Assembly (NCBI GenBank): GCA_049522195.1
Contig: JBEKOB010000031.1
Coordinates: forward strand, 1 to 45,767
DNA length: 45,767 nt
DNA from: UBA9647 sp049522195
GTDB taxonomy: Bacteria; Bacteroidota; Ignavibacteria; UBA10030
Direction of reading: 5' to 3'
Part shown: positions 33,405-41,902 of the stretch, in pieces
Layout of the letters: each line of letters starts with the position of its first letter
Position numbering within the stretch: position 1 is the first letter of the stretch
The notes under the pieces: model-generated
Database searches by the model: none
What the model was told of the DNA's origin: nothing
The model's input: the letters and a program-made list of their open reading frames with translations, nothing else
Translations under genes and position numbers: made by a program

Positions 33405-34601
33405 ATGCAAACCGTAAACGGGCACGAGATAGAAGAGGCGAAGAAAGCCGCCCTTAAAGTGCTGCTTCATAATGCCCATGGACCATACCACAGACTTCCA
33501 CGGACTGCTGGCTGGGGGTATCCGGAGCCGTATACAAGGGATTTAATGTTTTCCATTTTGGGAATTGCCGTTTCAGATAATCAGAAGCTGATGGATAGTA
33601 TTCGTAAAGTGTTGGAAACACTTTCAAAAAATCAGACAAAACGGGGCCACATTCCCTCACTAGTACATGACAAAGAAGATCGTGGATCGAGTGATACTAC
33701 TCCTTTGTTTTTGTTGGGTGTTGGCATTTTCAGAAAAGTATCAGGTGAATCGGACTTTCTTAATGAAGCAGTTGAAAAAGCCTTGACATGGATGGAGTAT
33801 CAAAGCCCATCGGACCGGTACCTGGTCGCCCAGCAGCCAACAAGTGATTGGCGCGATGAACAATGGGTGACCGGATATGGTCTGTTTGTGAACACCTTGG
33901 TATATAGCTATCTCCGGCTTCTAGGTCAGGATAAAAGAGCAGATACTGTGCGCCACGATATGGGCCGGTTTACCATTACCGGAGGGACGATGCACCATCA
34001 TGTCCACGAAGGTCTTGCGGTAAAACATAAGCCTTACTATGCTTTCTGGTCCTATAAAATTTATAGCAGCGAACGGTTCGACCTGCTCGGTAACAGTCTT
34101 GCCATTCTCTCCGGAATAGCATCACCCTCGCGTGCTGAGGAAATTATTTCTTGGATCGAAGAAGAGTGTGCAGGCATGAGAAAAAGAGGTGACCTGGCAG
34201 TCGATCTGCCGCCTAATTTCTTCCCCTTTATTAAACCTAAAGATCCTGACTGGCATGCGCGATATTCAGCATATAACAAACCCGGAGAATACCATAATGG
34301 CGGTATATGGCCTTTCATATGCGGGTTTTATGTGGCAGCCCTAGTTGCAGCTCAAAGGTATTCACTTGCCAGTGAAAAACTCATGGAGCTTACCCGGTGT
34401 ATAAAAATCTCTAATAGAAAGACTGTCAAGTTTGGATTTAACGAATGGCTAAAGGCTCAGGATGGCAAGCCTATGGGGCAGGACTGGCAAACCTGGAGTG
34501 CTGCACTTTACCTGTATGCCGCAAAATGTGTTGAAGAAAAAAGAACACCCTTTTTTGATGAGATGCGCAGTTGTCCAACTGAATCGAAAATGGAGTTGTA
34601 G
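33405..34601 (+). CDS. (alpha/alpha)6-barrel glycosidase, GH100/debranching-like
   Basis: This 398-aa protein starts at the ATG at 33405; a TTG at 33399 is possible. It has no signal peptide. The helical barrel has SDWRDEQWVTGYG (D148, D151, E152) and PGEYHNGGIWPF (E295), segments like those of alkaline/neutral invertases (GH100) and of amylo-1,6-glucosidase-type proteins. A sugar-cleaving role is likely, but invertase is not established. It follows the glycosyltransferase after 7 bases, ending the three-gene operon. Confidence 0.72.
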   Translation: MQTVNGHEIEEAKKAALKVLLHNAHGPYHRLPRTAGWGYPEPYTRDLMFSILGIAVSDNQKLMDSIRKVLETLSKNQTKRGHIPSLVHDKEDRGSSDTTPLFLLGVGIFRKVSGESDFLNEAVEKALTWMEYQSPSDRYLVAQQPTSDWRDEQWVTGYGLFVNTLVYSYLRLLGQDKRADTVRHDMGRFTITGGTMHHHVHEGLAVKHKPYYAFWSYKIYSSERFDLLGNSLAILSGIASPSRAEEIISWIEEECAGMRKRGDLAVDLPPNFFPFIKPKDPDWHARYSAYNKPGEYHNGGIWPFICGFYVAALVAAQRYSLASEKLMELTRCIKISNRKTVKFGFNEWLKAQDGKPMGQDWQTWSAALYLYAAKCVEEKRTPFFDEMRSCPTESKMEL

Positions 34602-34981
34602 AGCTTACATGGCATTCGTTGCGAACGAGCGCCAGCTGGGGCTAATAGCCAAACGCTATATCAAAAACCAAATTCGCAAGGAAAATGTGAAATTGATATT
34701 TCTGACTTTGCCAACTGATTTTATCCTGCGAAAATCAAAACAGAAAACATATTTGTTCAAAACAATCATGAAAGAATAATCGCCCTGTGTATAAGACGGG
34801 GTGAGTGCAATTGCTTATGTGATGGGGCTTTTAGCGTTTCTGTTTCGAATGACATTTTGTAAAGTGATGCCTTCGGCAAAAGAGAAAGATGAGAACAAGG
34901 AAGGGAAGGTGTGGTGAGCTGTGCAGAGGTCAGGGCTTTGAGTGAGCGCGAAGAGTATATATGCAAGGAAGGGCACATCAT
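34602..34981. other. Intergenic, no supported gene
   Basis: A 56-codon frame from the ATG at 34609 is open and rich in Lys and Arg, but has no recognisable domain and no good ribosome-binding site. Nothing else was seen in these 380 bases. Confidence 0.4.
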
Positions 34982-35326
34982 ATGGCGACCAAACATGAAC
35001 AATGGAAGCAGATCGTCTGGAAGGCACGTGTTCCTGCCTATTTCAAGGGTCTCTTGATTGATGCTTCGGTTCGGAAAGTTGTTAGTTCGGCGAACGGAGA
35101 AGTTGGGCGCTGTAGTTTTTTCAACCCCGGCTTCGAACTGGGAAGGAATGTCGGTCAACACATAGACGCTGATGTTCTCGACAAGTTAGAAGAGATTCTG
35201 GACGAACCAGTCAAGGTGGCCGCGTGGCTAAGGAAGCACCTCAACCGTTTCTTCGGGCTAGTTCCAGCTAAGAGAAGACCAATCTTCATCGAAGGGTTCA
35301 GGAAGGGATTTGAAGAAAATCACTGA
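34982..35326 (+). CDS. Unrecognised small protein
   Basis: This 114-aa soluble protein is basic and has no signal peptide or membrane segment. AAGGAAGGG at 34965-34973 lies 8 bases before the ATG at 34982, which supports translation. I do not recognise a family. The segment DADVLDKLEEILDEPVKVAA followed by WLRKHLNRFFG is likely helical. It is separated from both neighbours by more than 110 bases and gives no contextual clue. Confidence 0.55.
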   Translation: MATKHEQWKQIVWKARVPAYFKGLLIDASVRKVVSSANGEVGRCSFFNPGFELGRNVGQHIDADVLDKLEEILDEPVKVAAWLRKHLNRFFGLVPAKRRPIFIEGFRKGFEENH

Positions 35327-35439
35327 GAGCCGAACGTTTCAGTTGGTCTTTCGTTAGCAAGGTCTCAGCACAAATAACTGTCTGTTGCAATGGATTACAG
35401 TGTTTCCAGGGTTAATAGAACTGAAGGAGGGATCCTGCC

Positions 35440-36222
35440 ATGTTTATGCGCCTCGTGCAAATGAGAGTCAATCCGGACAAGATCTACGAGTTCAAGAACG
35501 CTTACGAACGCGTGATCATTCCGGCACTTCAGCACACTCCCGGCTGTGTGTACGCCGGGCTGGTGCACAGCCTTGAGGAGGAAAACGACGGAATCTCATT
35601 TACTCTTTGGAGCCACCAGGACGATGCGCTTGCCTACGAGCGGAGTGGGAAATATGCCCAGTTGCTCGAGGTGTCGCGTCCATTCTTCTCCGAATCCGCG
35701 GAATGGAGAGTGCAGCTTTCGGTTGACCTCCGGCCGGAGTTCTGGCCGGTGCCCCCTGAACCGGTGGTGAAATCCTATGGCACGGATGTCTCCGCGCTCA
35801 AAGCCTCGGGAGTCCCCGATGGACGAGCCGGCTCCATGTACCTGCGCATCATGTCGATGAAGCTCAACCCGGAGAAAAAGCGCGAGTTTGTCGAGATCTA
35901 TCATCGGGAAATCATCCCGGGGCTCCGGCAGGTCGAGGGATGCCTCGACGCATATCTTGCGGAAGGAGTGAGGTGGGACCATGAACTCCTCTCGATTACA
36001 ATCTGGAGTGGCCTGGAGCACGCAAAAGCATACGAGGCGACAGGTGAGTTCGACAGGCTGAAACAGAAAGTGCAGCATACGTTCTCGAATATTGCGCTCT
36101 GGAAGATGGCTCCCGATGAAGAGCCTCTCCCGGGGGCTCAAGGGATCGCAAAACGGGCGGAGACGCGCGACGACGTGGCCGTCAGGACATACAGTATAGT
36201 TCTGGGAAAAGCATTGAAATAA
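35440..36222 (+). CDS. Double ABM (antibiotic biosynthesis monooxygenase) domain protein
   Basis: This 260-aa cytoplasmic protein has two ferredoxin-like ABM-type domains. One starts at MFMRLVQMRVNPDKIYEFKN and the other at about residue 128 (MYLRIMSMKLNPEKKREFVE). The two halves are similar in order, for example TPGCVYAGLV and VEGCLDAYLA. Single-domain relatives dimerise and act as cofactor-free or haem-binding monooxygenases, so the tandem form may be an internal dimer. GAAGGAGG precedes the ATG. The sialidase-like gene starts two bases after the stop, so the two are cotranscribed. Confidence 0.82.
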   Translation: MFMRLVQMRVNPDKIYEFKNAYERVIIPALQHTPGCVYAGLVHSLEEENDGISFTLWSHQDDALAYERSGKYAQLLEVSRPFFSESAEWRVQLSVDLRPEFWPVPPEPVVKSYGTDVSALKASGVPDGRAGSMYLRIMSMKLNPEKKREFVEIYHREIIPGLRQVEGCLDAYLAEGVRWDHELLSITIWSGLEHAKAYEATGEFDRLKQKVQHTFSNIALWKMAPDEEPLPGAQGIAKRAETRDDVAVRTYSIVLGKALK

Positions 36223-36224
36223 TA

Positions 36225-37466
36225 ATGAATGATAGCACATATCGGATAGCAGGTAAGCGACAATGGTCGGCAATGCGGATCGTGAACTTTTCTTCTGCCG
36301 CCATCCTGTTGTGCCCCTTCCTGGTCCGCACTCAGGACGGCATGGGACTGAGGAGTCGCGCTGACATCATCGGGCATATTAGTATCTATGAGTCGCCATC
36401 AGAGTACTGCGCCTGGCCCTCGATTGCCAGGACAGTGGGAGGCGATCTCGTAGTGATGTTCACGAGAACGGAGGAGCATCTGGGACCGGACGGCGCGATC
36501 CTTCTCAGCCGATCGACCGACAACGGAAAGACATGGCTCCGACCGGTTGTTGTCCTCGATTCTCCCATCGATGACCGTGAATCGGGGATCACGACTCTTC
36601 GTGATGGGCGGATCGTGGGTCACTTCTGGTCAACGTTCCACACAAGAGAGTCCTACGAAAGTCTCGCGCCGAACTCCTACGGGCGCGATCTGCTCGACCG
36701 CTGGATCGCGATTGTCGGGCGGCCTGGATACCGAGATGGAATGAGAAACTCCGGAGCCTCGACGGCGGTGTCGAGCGATGGCGGACGGACATGGTCGAAA
36801 CTTACCCGGGGACACGACTCAGTTCACGGCGGGATCGAGCTGGCGACCGGGAATCTCCTTCTTGCCTCGTATCGCGAAAGCCCGGACAGCATCATTGTCC
36901 ACGCGGCCGACTCGGCGTCCGGCCCCTGGTGTCGCCTGGCGACGATCGTGTCCCCGCACCCCGAGAGCCTGAGTTTCGGTGAGCCGCACATGCTGCAGCT
37001 CAAGACCGGACGAGTGATCATGATGATCCGTGCGACCACGCACCCCTACAATGACCGGGATCCGCGGTGTGTGTTGTGGGAATCGTACTCGGACGACAAC
37101 GGGAAGACATGGGCCGCCCCCTTTGCTACATCGCTCTGGGGATATCCGCCCCACCTGGCCCTTCTCGCTGACGGAAGAGTTCTCTGCACATATGGCTATC
37201 GTCGCCCGTTGTATGGCCAACGCGCATGCTTGAGCGATGATGGGGTGAACTGGAGTCTCCGGGATGAGGTGGTTCTGCGGGATGATGCACCGAACGGCGA
37301 TCTGGGTTACCCGGCGTCAGTCGAGCTGGAACGAGGCGTGATCCTGACAGTATATTATCAGCCAGACGTCCCGCCGGGGACAATTCAGCGTATGGATCCG
37401 CCGGATCCGCTTCGGACAAAGCCCGGGATCCTCGGGACAATCTGGAGGGTCCCGCCTGTGAGATAG
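36225..37466 (+). CDS. Secreted sialidase-like (BNR/Asp-box) beta-propeller
   Basis: This 413-aa protein is probably exported: a hydrophobic stretch (NFSSAAILLCPFLV, about 20-33) follows a basic N-terminus, and an ATG at 36273 would give a tighter signal peptide. Asp-box repeats STDNGKTW, SSDGGRTW, SDDNGKTW and SDDGVNW are spaced through the sequence at about residues 94, 182, 288 and 336, as in sialidase-type propellers. Such proteins hydrolyse terminal sialic or related acids, but many are lectins or unrelated glycosidases. The gene is coupled to the ABM gene and followed by a terminator at 37603. Confidence 0.78.
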   Translation: MNDSTYRIAGKRQWSAMRIVNFSSAAILLCPFLVRTQDGMGLRSRADIIGHISIYESPSEYCAWPSIARTVGGDLVVMFTRTEEHLGPDGAILLSRSTDNGKTWLRPVVVLDSPIDDRESGITTLRDGRIVGHFWSTFHTRESYESLAPNSYGRDLLDRWIAIVGRPGYRDGMRNSGASTAVSSDGGRTWSKLTRGHDSVHGGIELATGNLLLASYRESPDSIIVHAADSASGPWCRLATIVSPHPESLSFGEPHMLQLKTGRVIMMIRATTHPYNDRDPRCVLWESYSDDNGKTWAAPFATSLWGYPPHLALLADGRVLCTYGYRRPLYGQRACLSDDGVNWSLRDEVVLRDDAPNGDLGYPASVELERGVILTVYYQPDVPPGTIQRMDPPDPLRTKPGILGTIWRVPPVR

Positions 37467-37537
37467 TTTGCCAATCGCGGTTTCGTTCGCCGCAAGCTCA
37501 AGCGGCTCCCTCCCAATATTGGTAGTGTGACCTGCCT

Positions 37538-37560
37538 GCCCCGATGTTTTCCATCGGGGC
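37538..37560. repeat. GC-rich hairpin
   Basis: A perfect 9-bp stem GCCCCGATG/CATCGGGGC with a 5-base loop and no T-run after it. It resembles the CCCCGATC hairpins of the dispersed repeats and is probably a member of that palindrome family. Confidence 0.55.
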
Positions 37561-37602
37561 TTGCCCGGCTCGTTCTTGGAGCGGGGCTCCCGCTACAACG
37601 AG

Positions 37603-37642
37603 CACCTCCAACTTCTATCGATTGTAGGTGTTTCTTTTTTTT
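37603..37642 (+). terminator. Rho-independent terminator after sialidase-like gene
   Basis: The stem CACCTCCAA/TTGTAGGTG (one mismatch) is followed by TTTCTTTTTTTT. It lies 137 bases after the sialidase-like stop and before the thioesterase gene. Confidence 0.75.
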
Positions 37643-37779
37643 GTCCCCTTCAGTCAGCTTTGGATCGAGGTCAGGCAGCCTGCGGACGAAGATTCTCCCC
37701 AGGCATTCTAAGTCATTGAATTGCTCTGCTCCTAAAGGTATATTTCACCACCATTGACGATCAACCCAGGGCATTTTTG

Positions 37780-38526
37780 ATGAATACACGTGAGCGGTTT
37801 GACACCACATTTTCCGTCGCATCATACGAGGCAGATCTCACCGGGAAACTGTCCGTTTTCGCACTCTTCAACCGGTTTCAGGACCTGGCTGGTATCCATG
37901 CCGCGCACCTGCAGGTCGGATACGAGCACCTTCAGGTATCAAAGCTTGCCTGGATTCTATCTAGGATAAAGGTGCAAATCCTCTCTCTACCAAGTTGGGG
38001 TGACACCGTTCAGCTTGCTACATGGCCGAAAGGTATCGATCGACTTTTTGCGATGCGTGAGTTCTCCTTGACAAGTGAAAAGGGAGCAACGTTGGTTCTG
38101 GCAACATCTGCGTGGCTCCTTGTTGATATCGAGAAGAATCGCCCCCAGAGGATTGAGAGTCTTCCCACCGATTTGCGATTTCCGCGCGCCCCGCATGCCA
38201 TTCAAGAAGGACTCGATAAGATCCAAATGCCGGACGGTCTTGGGACGGTGTTTGACAGGCCAGTATGGCTGAGCGACATCGACACCAATCGGCATGTTAA
38301 CAACGCTCAATATGCAAAATGGGTCGGTGACTGTTTTTCGGAGCATCAATGTCGTAATCGTCGGATGACATCGATGCAAATCAACTACCTGGAGGAAACA
38401 CTGTCTGGTGACACGATAGGGCTTTTGAAAACGCCAGAGGATGATCTGGCGAGCGAATACTTCATTGCAGGTGTCAGCCGGAGAAAGGGATCGACGGTGT
38501 TTCACGCGCGGGTTACGTGGGGTTAA
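37780..38526 (+). CDS. Acyl-ACP thioesterase
   Basis: This 248-aa cytoplasmic enzyme has two hotdog-fold domains and releases fatty acids from acyl-carrier protein. The second domain carries LSDIDTNRHVNNAQYAKW, the conserved Asn/His active-site segment of the family. QINYLEE further on supplies the conserved acidic residue. Length matches bacterial members (about 240-260 aa). The ATG at 37780 is used; a TTG one codon upstream is in frame. It follows a terminator, so it has its own promoter. Confidence 0.88.
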   Translation: MNTRERFDTTFSVASYEADLTGKLSVFALFNRFQDLAGIHAAHLQVGYEHLQVSKLAWILSRIKVQILSLPSWGDTVQLATWPKGIDRLFAMREFSLTSEKGATLVLATSAWLLVDIEKNRPQRIESLPTDLRFPRAPHAIQEGLDKIQMPDGLGTVFDRPVWLSDIDTNRHVNNAQYAKWVGDCFSEHQCRNRRMTSMQINYLEETLSGDTIGLLKTPEDDLASEYFIAGVSRRKGSTVFHARVTWG

Positions 38527-38846
38527 CGTTTAAAGCCGGTTGCGGGGAAAAAAAAGAATGCCCGGTCTCCTCGTCTGGGCACTCTACTTATGACGCCATC
38601 TCGAACACGCTGTGAATATCGGAGTAAATCGGTGGGCCTGCTCGCCGAAGTCCTGACGTAGGCGAGGATTCATTGTTTTACTCAGGAATTCTTCAATCAC
38701 ACCCAATCTTTCACCTCAAAACCTCACTGAAAAACTCGGCCATTTGCCTTTCACATTGGACAATGGTAAGTTAGTGGGTCAAAGTTTTCCCCTCTCATCG
38801 ATCTTTACCTTTCTAGAGTCCCGATTCCCGCCAACAGGAGAAACCA
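38527..38846. other. Intergenic carrying repeat R6
   Basis: No gene. A partial hairpin TGCCC...GGGCA lies near 38557-38575, downstream of an A8 run, and repeat R6 follows. The start signal AGGAG for the kinase gene is at 38836-38840. Confidence 0.5.
38624..38721 (+). repeat. Dispersed intergenic repeat, copy R6 (fragment)
   Basis: GTAAATCGGTGGGCCTGCTC, GCCGAAGTCCTGACGTAGGC, GAGGATTC and AGGAATTCTTCAATCACACC match R1 and R2 closely. Only the middle of the family unit is present. Confidence 0.75.
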
Positions 38847-41504
38847 ATGATCGGGCAAACCATATCTCATTACCGCATCGTCGAGAAGCTCGGTGAAGGT
38901 GGAATGGGTGTCGTCTACAAAGCCCATGACACCAAGCTGGACCGCGATGTTGCGCTCAAATTCCTCCCACATCATCTCACCGCTACATCTGATGAACAGG
39001 CCCGGTTTCTCCAAGAGGCCCGTGCTGCCTCCGCATTGAATCATCCCAACGTTTGCACGATCTATGATATTGCCGAGCACGATGGCCCCGCCTACGCTGG
39101 CGCTTCGGCGGGCAGGCAACAGTTCATCGTGATGGAGTGCATTGACGGCAAAACACTGAGACAGATGGTCCCCGTCCAGAAAACGCAGACCGCTATCGAC
39201 TACGCCATCCAGATCGGGGAAGCGCTTCAAGAGGCTCATGCGAAAGGTATTGTGCATCGCGACATCAAGACCGACAACATCATGGTCAACTCGAAGAACC
39301 AGATCAAGGTGATGGACTTCGGATTGGCCAAGCTGAAGGGTTCCTTGAAGCTCACGAAGACCTCGAGCACGGTTGGGACATTGGCTTACATGGCTCCGGA
39401 ACAGATAGAAGGTGGCGAGGTAGATGCTCGGAGTGACATCTTCTCATTTGGAGTGGTGCTGTATGAGATGCTGACCGGTCACCTGCCGTTCCGCGGAGAG
39501 CACGAAGCAGCAATGATGTACTCGATTGTGAATGAAGAGCCGCTTCCCATTCAGAAGTATCTGCCTGAAATCTCATCTGAATTGGTGCACATTCTGAATC
39601 GGGCATTGGAGAAGGACCCAGGTGATCGGTATCAGACGGTGGCGGAGATGGCAATTGACTTGCGAAGATTGAAGAAGGAAACGAGTCGCGTGTATCGCTC
39701 GTTGTCAGCGGGTGTGACAACCTCGACTAAAAGGATTTCGAAGAAAACACTGTTTAGTGTCGCGGGCGCTCTCGGCCTGGTTGCACTCATTGTTTTTGCA
39801 TTACTGCTCTTCAGCAAACGTGGGCCCGAGTTGAATCCCGACAGAAGAGAAAGGCTTATTGACGTACCATATGGAGACATTTATGGGCCGTCCATATCAA
39901 AGGATGGTAAATGGGTAGTCTTTGCAGCAGCCGATGCACAAGGGAAATGGGATTTCTACAACAAGCACCTGGACAGTGAAGAACAGCCAAAACGCATTAC
40001 CTTCGATTCTTCAGCCCAGTGCAATCAAGAAGCGGTCTTCTCTCCAGATGGGAGCAAGATTGCATACGAGCGGTGGAACTCAAGGAGGCGCAATAGGGAG
40101 ATCTGCGTGGTCTCAGTATTGGGCCCGCCGAGCAAGAAAATCGTTGATGCGGGATATTGCGCTTATTGGCGTCCAGATGGCGAGCGGATTGGATTTATTC
40201 TCGGAAAGCCAAGCTATCCGAGCAGCTCAGGGAAGAGGGAGTTTTGGTCAGTTCGGCCGGATGGGAGTGACAAGAAAAAGGAATTCATTGATACGCTTTC
40301 TGATGAAAAGGCCGACGACGCATCTATTGGATTTTCCTACTCGCCTGACGGGAAATCAATAGCGTGGCTCAGAACGTTGCAAGGTCCAGTTGAAGAGATC
40401 GTCATCAAAGAACTGGCCAGCGGGCGAGAGCGGCAACTTACAGATTTCAAATCTCGAATGGATATGGTGACTTGGACTGCGAACAATCAAATGATATTTT
40501 CATCGGACAAAGCAGGCAGCTTTGACCTGTGGACGATGGCGGCAACTGGCGGTGAAGCGGCACAGATCACCAAGAGTCCCGAACAAGAATATGGTACGTG
40601 GGTTTCGGATGACGGGAAACGATTAACATATAGGCAGGAACAATTTGTGAGCCACATTTGGCTTGCGAATACTGATGGGACAAACGCACGCAGGCTCACG
40701 CAGACAGATCGGTGGCATGGCCGACCTTCGCTTTCGCCTGACAAGAGCCAAGTCGCATTCGACTTGAGAATCGGCGGTCCTTATTCTGGTATATATCGTA
40801 TCTATACCTTAGATCTCAGCGATCAGAGTTTGCGACTAATAACCTCGAGTGAAGAATCCAGCGTGCTGCCGAGGTACTCACCTGACGGGCGGTGGATCGC
40901 CTATGCATCGCGGCAGCGAAGTATGCCAGGCGATTCGGTCAGTACGTATGTCCTGGATGCCCATGAAGCAGGTGCTCCAAAGCGTATAGGCAGAGGCACT
41001 CCTTGGGTGTGGTTAGACTCAACGGTTCTTTTGTCGTTTCTTCCGTCAACCCAAAGTCTATGGCTCACGTATGTTAGTGAATCTCCCCAGAAGCAGTTCT
41101 CTCCTGATTCCACTCTTGCTTTTCCTGTGCTGTCGGGAAAATACCTGCTGTATTCTGACCGCCATCGAGGAAAACGAGGGATCTATCTTATACCTGCAGA
41201 TTTTCTTGAGAAACCATCGGATTCCAAACTGAAAGCAATAGAACCTTTGGAGCAGCTGGCATACAACTGCGTTTTGTCTCCTACGGGTACATTCTACATC
41301 AGGTACGATGAGCGGGGGCAAGCCTGGAGAGTTGATTTGCCTTCAGGCAAGAAGGAACGGCTATCACATACGCTGCCATGCCTATCAACCGGTACGATTA
41401 ACCCAGCATACGCATCTATAAGCTACGATGGAAAAGAGATCCTGTATTCCGAAAGCCCGCGGAGAGTTGGAAAAATTCTGTTGATAGAGGATCTGTTCAA
41501 ATGA
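38847..41504 (+). CDS. Membrane Ser/Thr protein kinase with PD40 propeller (kinase 1)
   Basis: This 885-aa protein has a Hanks-type kinase domain (about 8-280): glycine loop LGEGGMGVVY, K38 in VALKFL, catalytic D139 in HRDIKTDN, D157 in DFGLAK and MAPEQ. One membrane helix follows (about 300-324). The C-terminal part is a TolB/WD40-like PD40 propeller with repeated SxDGxxIAY motifs, probably outside the cytoplasm as a sensor. Between DIAEHDG and QFIVMECIDG an 11-residue insertion encoded by a palindrome (39087-39118) is absent from kinase 2. AGGAG precedes the ATG. It is a paralogue of the kinase at 41903. Confidence 0.92.
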   Translation: MIGQTISHYRIVEKLGEGGMGVVYKAHDTKLDRDVALKFLPHHLTATSDEQARFLQEARAASALNHPNVCTIYDIAEHDGPAYAGASAGRQQFIVMECIDGKTLRQMVPVQKTQTAIDYAIQIGEALQEAHAKGIVHRDIKTDNIMVNSKNQIKVMDFGLAKLKGSLKLTKTSSTVGTLAYMAPEQIEGGEVDARSDIFSFGVVLYEMLTGHLPFRGEHEAAMMYSIVNEEPLPIQKYLPEISSELVHILNRALEKDPGDRYQTVAEMAIDLRRLKKETSRVYRSLSAGVTTSTKRISKKTLFSVAGALGLVALIVFALLLFSKRGPELNPDRRERLIDVPYGDIYGPSISKDGKWVVFAAADAQGKWDFYNKHLDSEEQPKRITFDSSAQCNQEAVFSPDGSKIAYERWNSRRRNREICVVSVLGPPSKKIVDAGYCAYWRPDGERIGFILGKPSYPSSSGKREFWSVRPDGSDKKKEFIDTLSDEKADDASIGFSYSPDGKSIAWLRTLQGPVEEIVIKELASGRERQLTDFKSRMDMVTWTANNQMIFSSDKAGSFDLWTMAATGGEAAQITKSPEQEYGTWVSDDGKRLTYRQEQFVSHIWLANTDGTNARRLTQTDRWHGRPSLSPDKSQVAFDLRIGGPYSGIYRIYTLDLSDQSLRLITSSEESSVLPRYSPDGRWIAYASRQRSMPGDSVSTYVLDAHEAGAPKRIGRGTPWVWLDSTVLLSFLPSTQSLWLTYVSESPQKQFSPDSTLAFPVLSGKYLLYSDRHRGKRGIYLIPADFLEKPSDSKLKAIEPLEQLAYNCVLSPTGTFYIRYDERGQAWRVDLPSGKKERLSHTLPCLSTGTINPAYASISYDGKEILYSESPRRVGKILLIEDLFK
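39087..39118. repeat. In-frame palindromic insertion in kinase 1
   Basis: CCCGCC...GGCGGG with inner CGC/GCG encodes PAYAGASAGRQ within the kinase domain, at a position where kinase 2 reads straight through (TDGQMFIVMD). It ends GGCGGGCAGGCA, identical to the end of the insertion at 9446-9472. Confidence 0.65.
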
Positions 41505-41511
41505 TTTTATT

Positions 41512-41757
41512 ACGATCGGGGCGACTGTATCGCACTACAAACTTCTTGAAAAGCCTGGTGAAGATGGCATAGACGTGCTGTACAAAGCCGAAGACGCCAA
41601 GCTCAGGGAGCTCTTGATAAGGAAGCTTGGCTTTCCTGAAAAGAACCCGCGAAGGAAGGACGTTCAAGGCCCCGGACGAGTTCCTTTTGGACGAGTCGCT
41701 GTGGCTTTGAGGATTCCGGTGTTTTGTACCGGGGGCAGACCGCTGGAGGCAAAATGA
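41512..41757 (+). pseudogene. Decayed N-terminus of a third kinase paralogue
   Basis: In frame, IGATVSHYKLLEKPGEDG then IDVLYKAEDAKL aligns with the starts of kinases 1 and 2 (IGSTVSHYKIIEKLGGGG, MGVVYKAQDVKL). The start codon is changed to ACG, two glycines of the ATP loop are lost, and VALKFLP has become a divergent sequence that stops at 41757. A second MIGQ start overlaps its end at 41754 but leads nowhere. It lies between the two intact kinases and looks like the remnant of a tandem duplication. Confidence 0.8.
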
Positions 41758-41820
41758 TCGGGCAAATTCCAAAATCGCCCGCGAATCCGTTCTTCAGGAT
41801 GAGCAACTGCGATTTTGAGA

Positions 41821-41888
41821 ATCCCGACGTCCTGAGCGAGCCCCGACTGCGTCGGGGTAAACTCCGCGAGTCGAAGGATTGTCGGGAT
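41821..41888. repeat. Nested palindrome upstream of kinase 2
   Basis: The outer arms ATCCCGAC (41821-41828) and GTCGGGAT (41881-41888) enclose the inner hairpin CCCCGAC/GTCGGGG with a 3-base loop (41841-41857). It ends 4 bases before the GGGAGG ribosome-binding site, so it could affect translation, or it may only be a resident palindromic repeat. Confidence 0.65.
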
Positions 41889-41902
41889 CTGCGGGAGGTT
41901 TC

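Noticed and set aside
34609..34779. A 56-codon basic frame after the GH100-like gene
   Set aside because: No domain and no good ribosome-binding site; could be real but cannot be supported.
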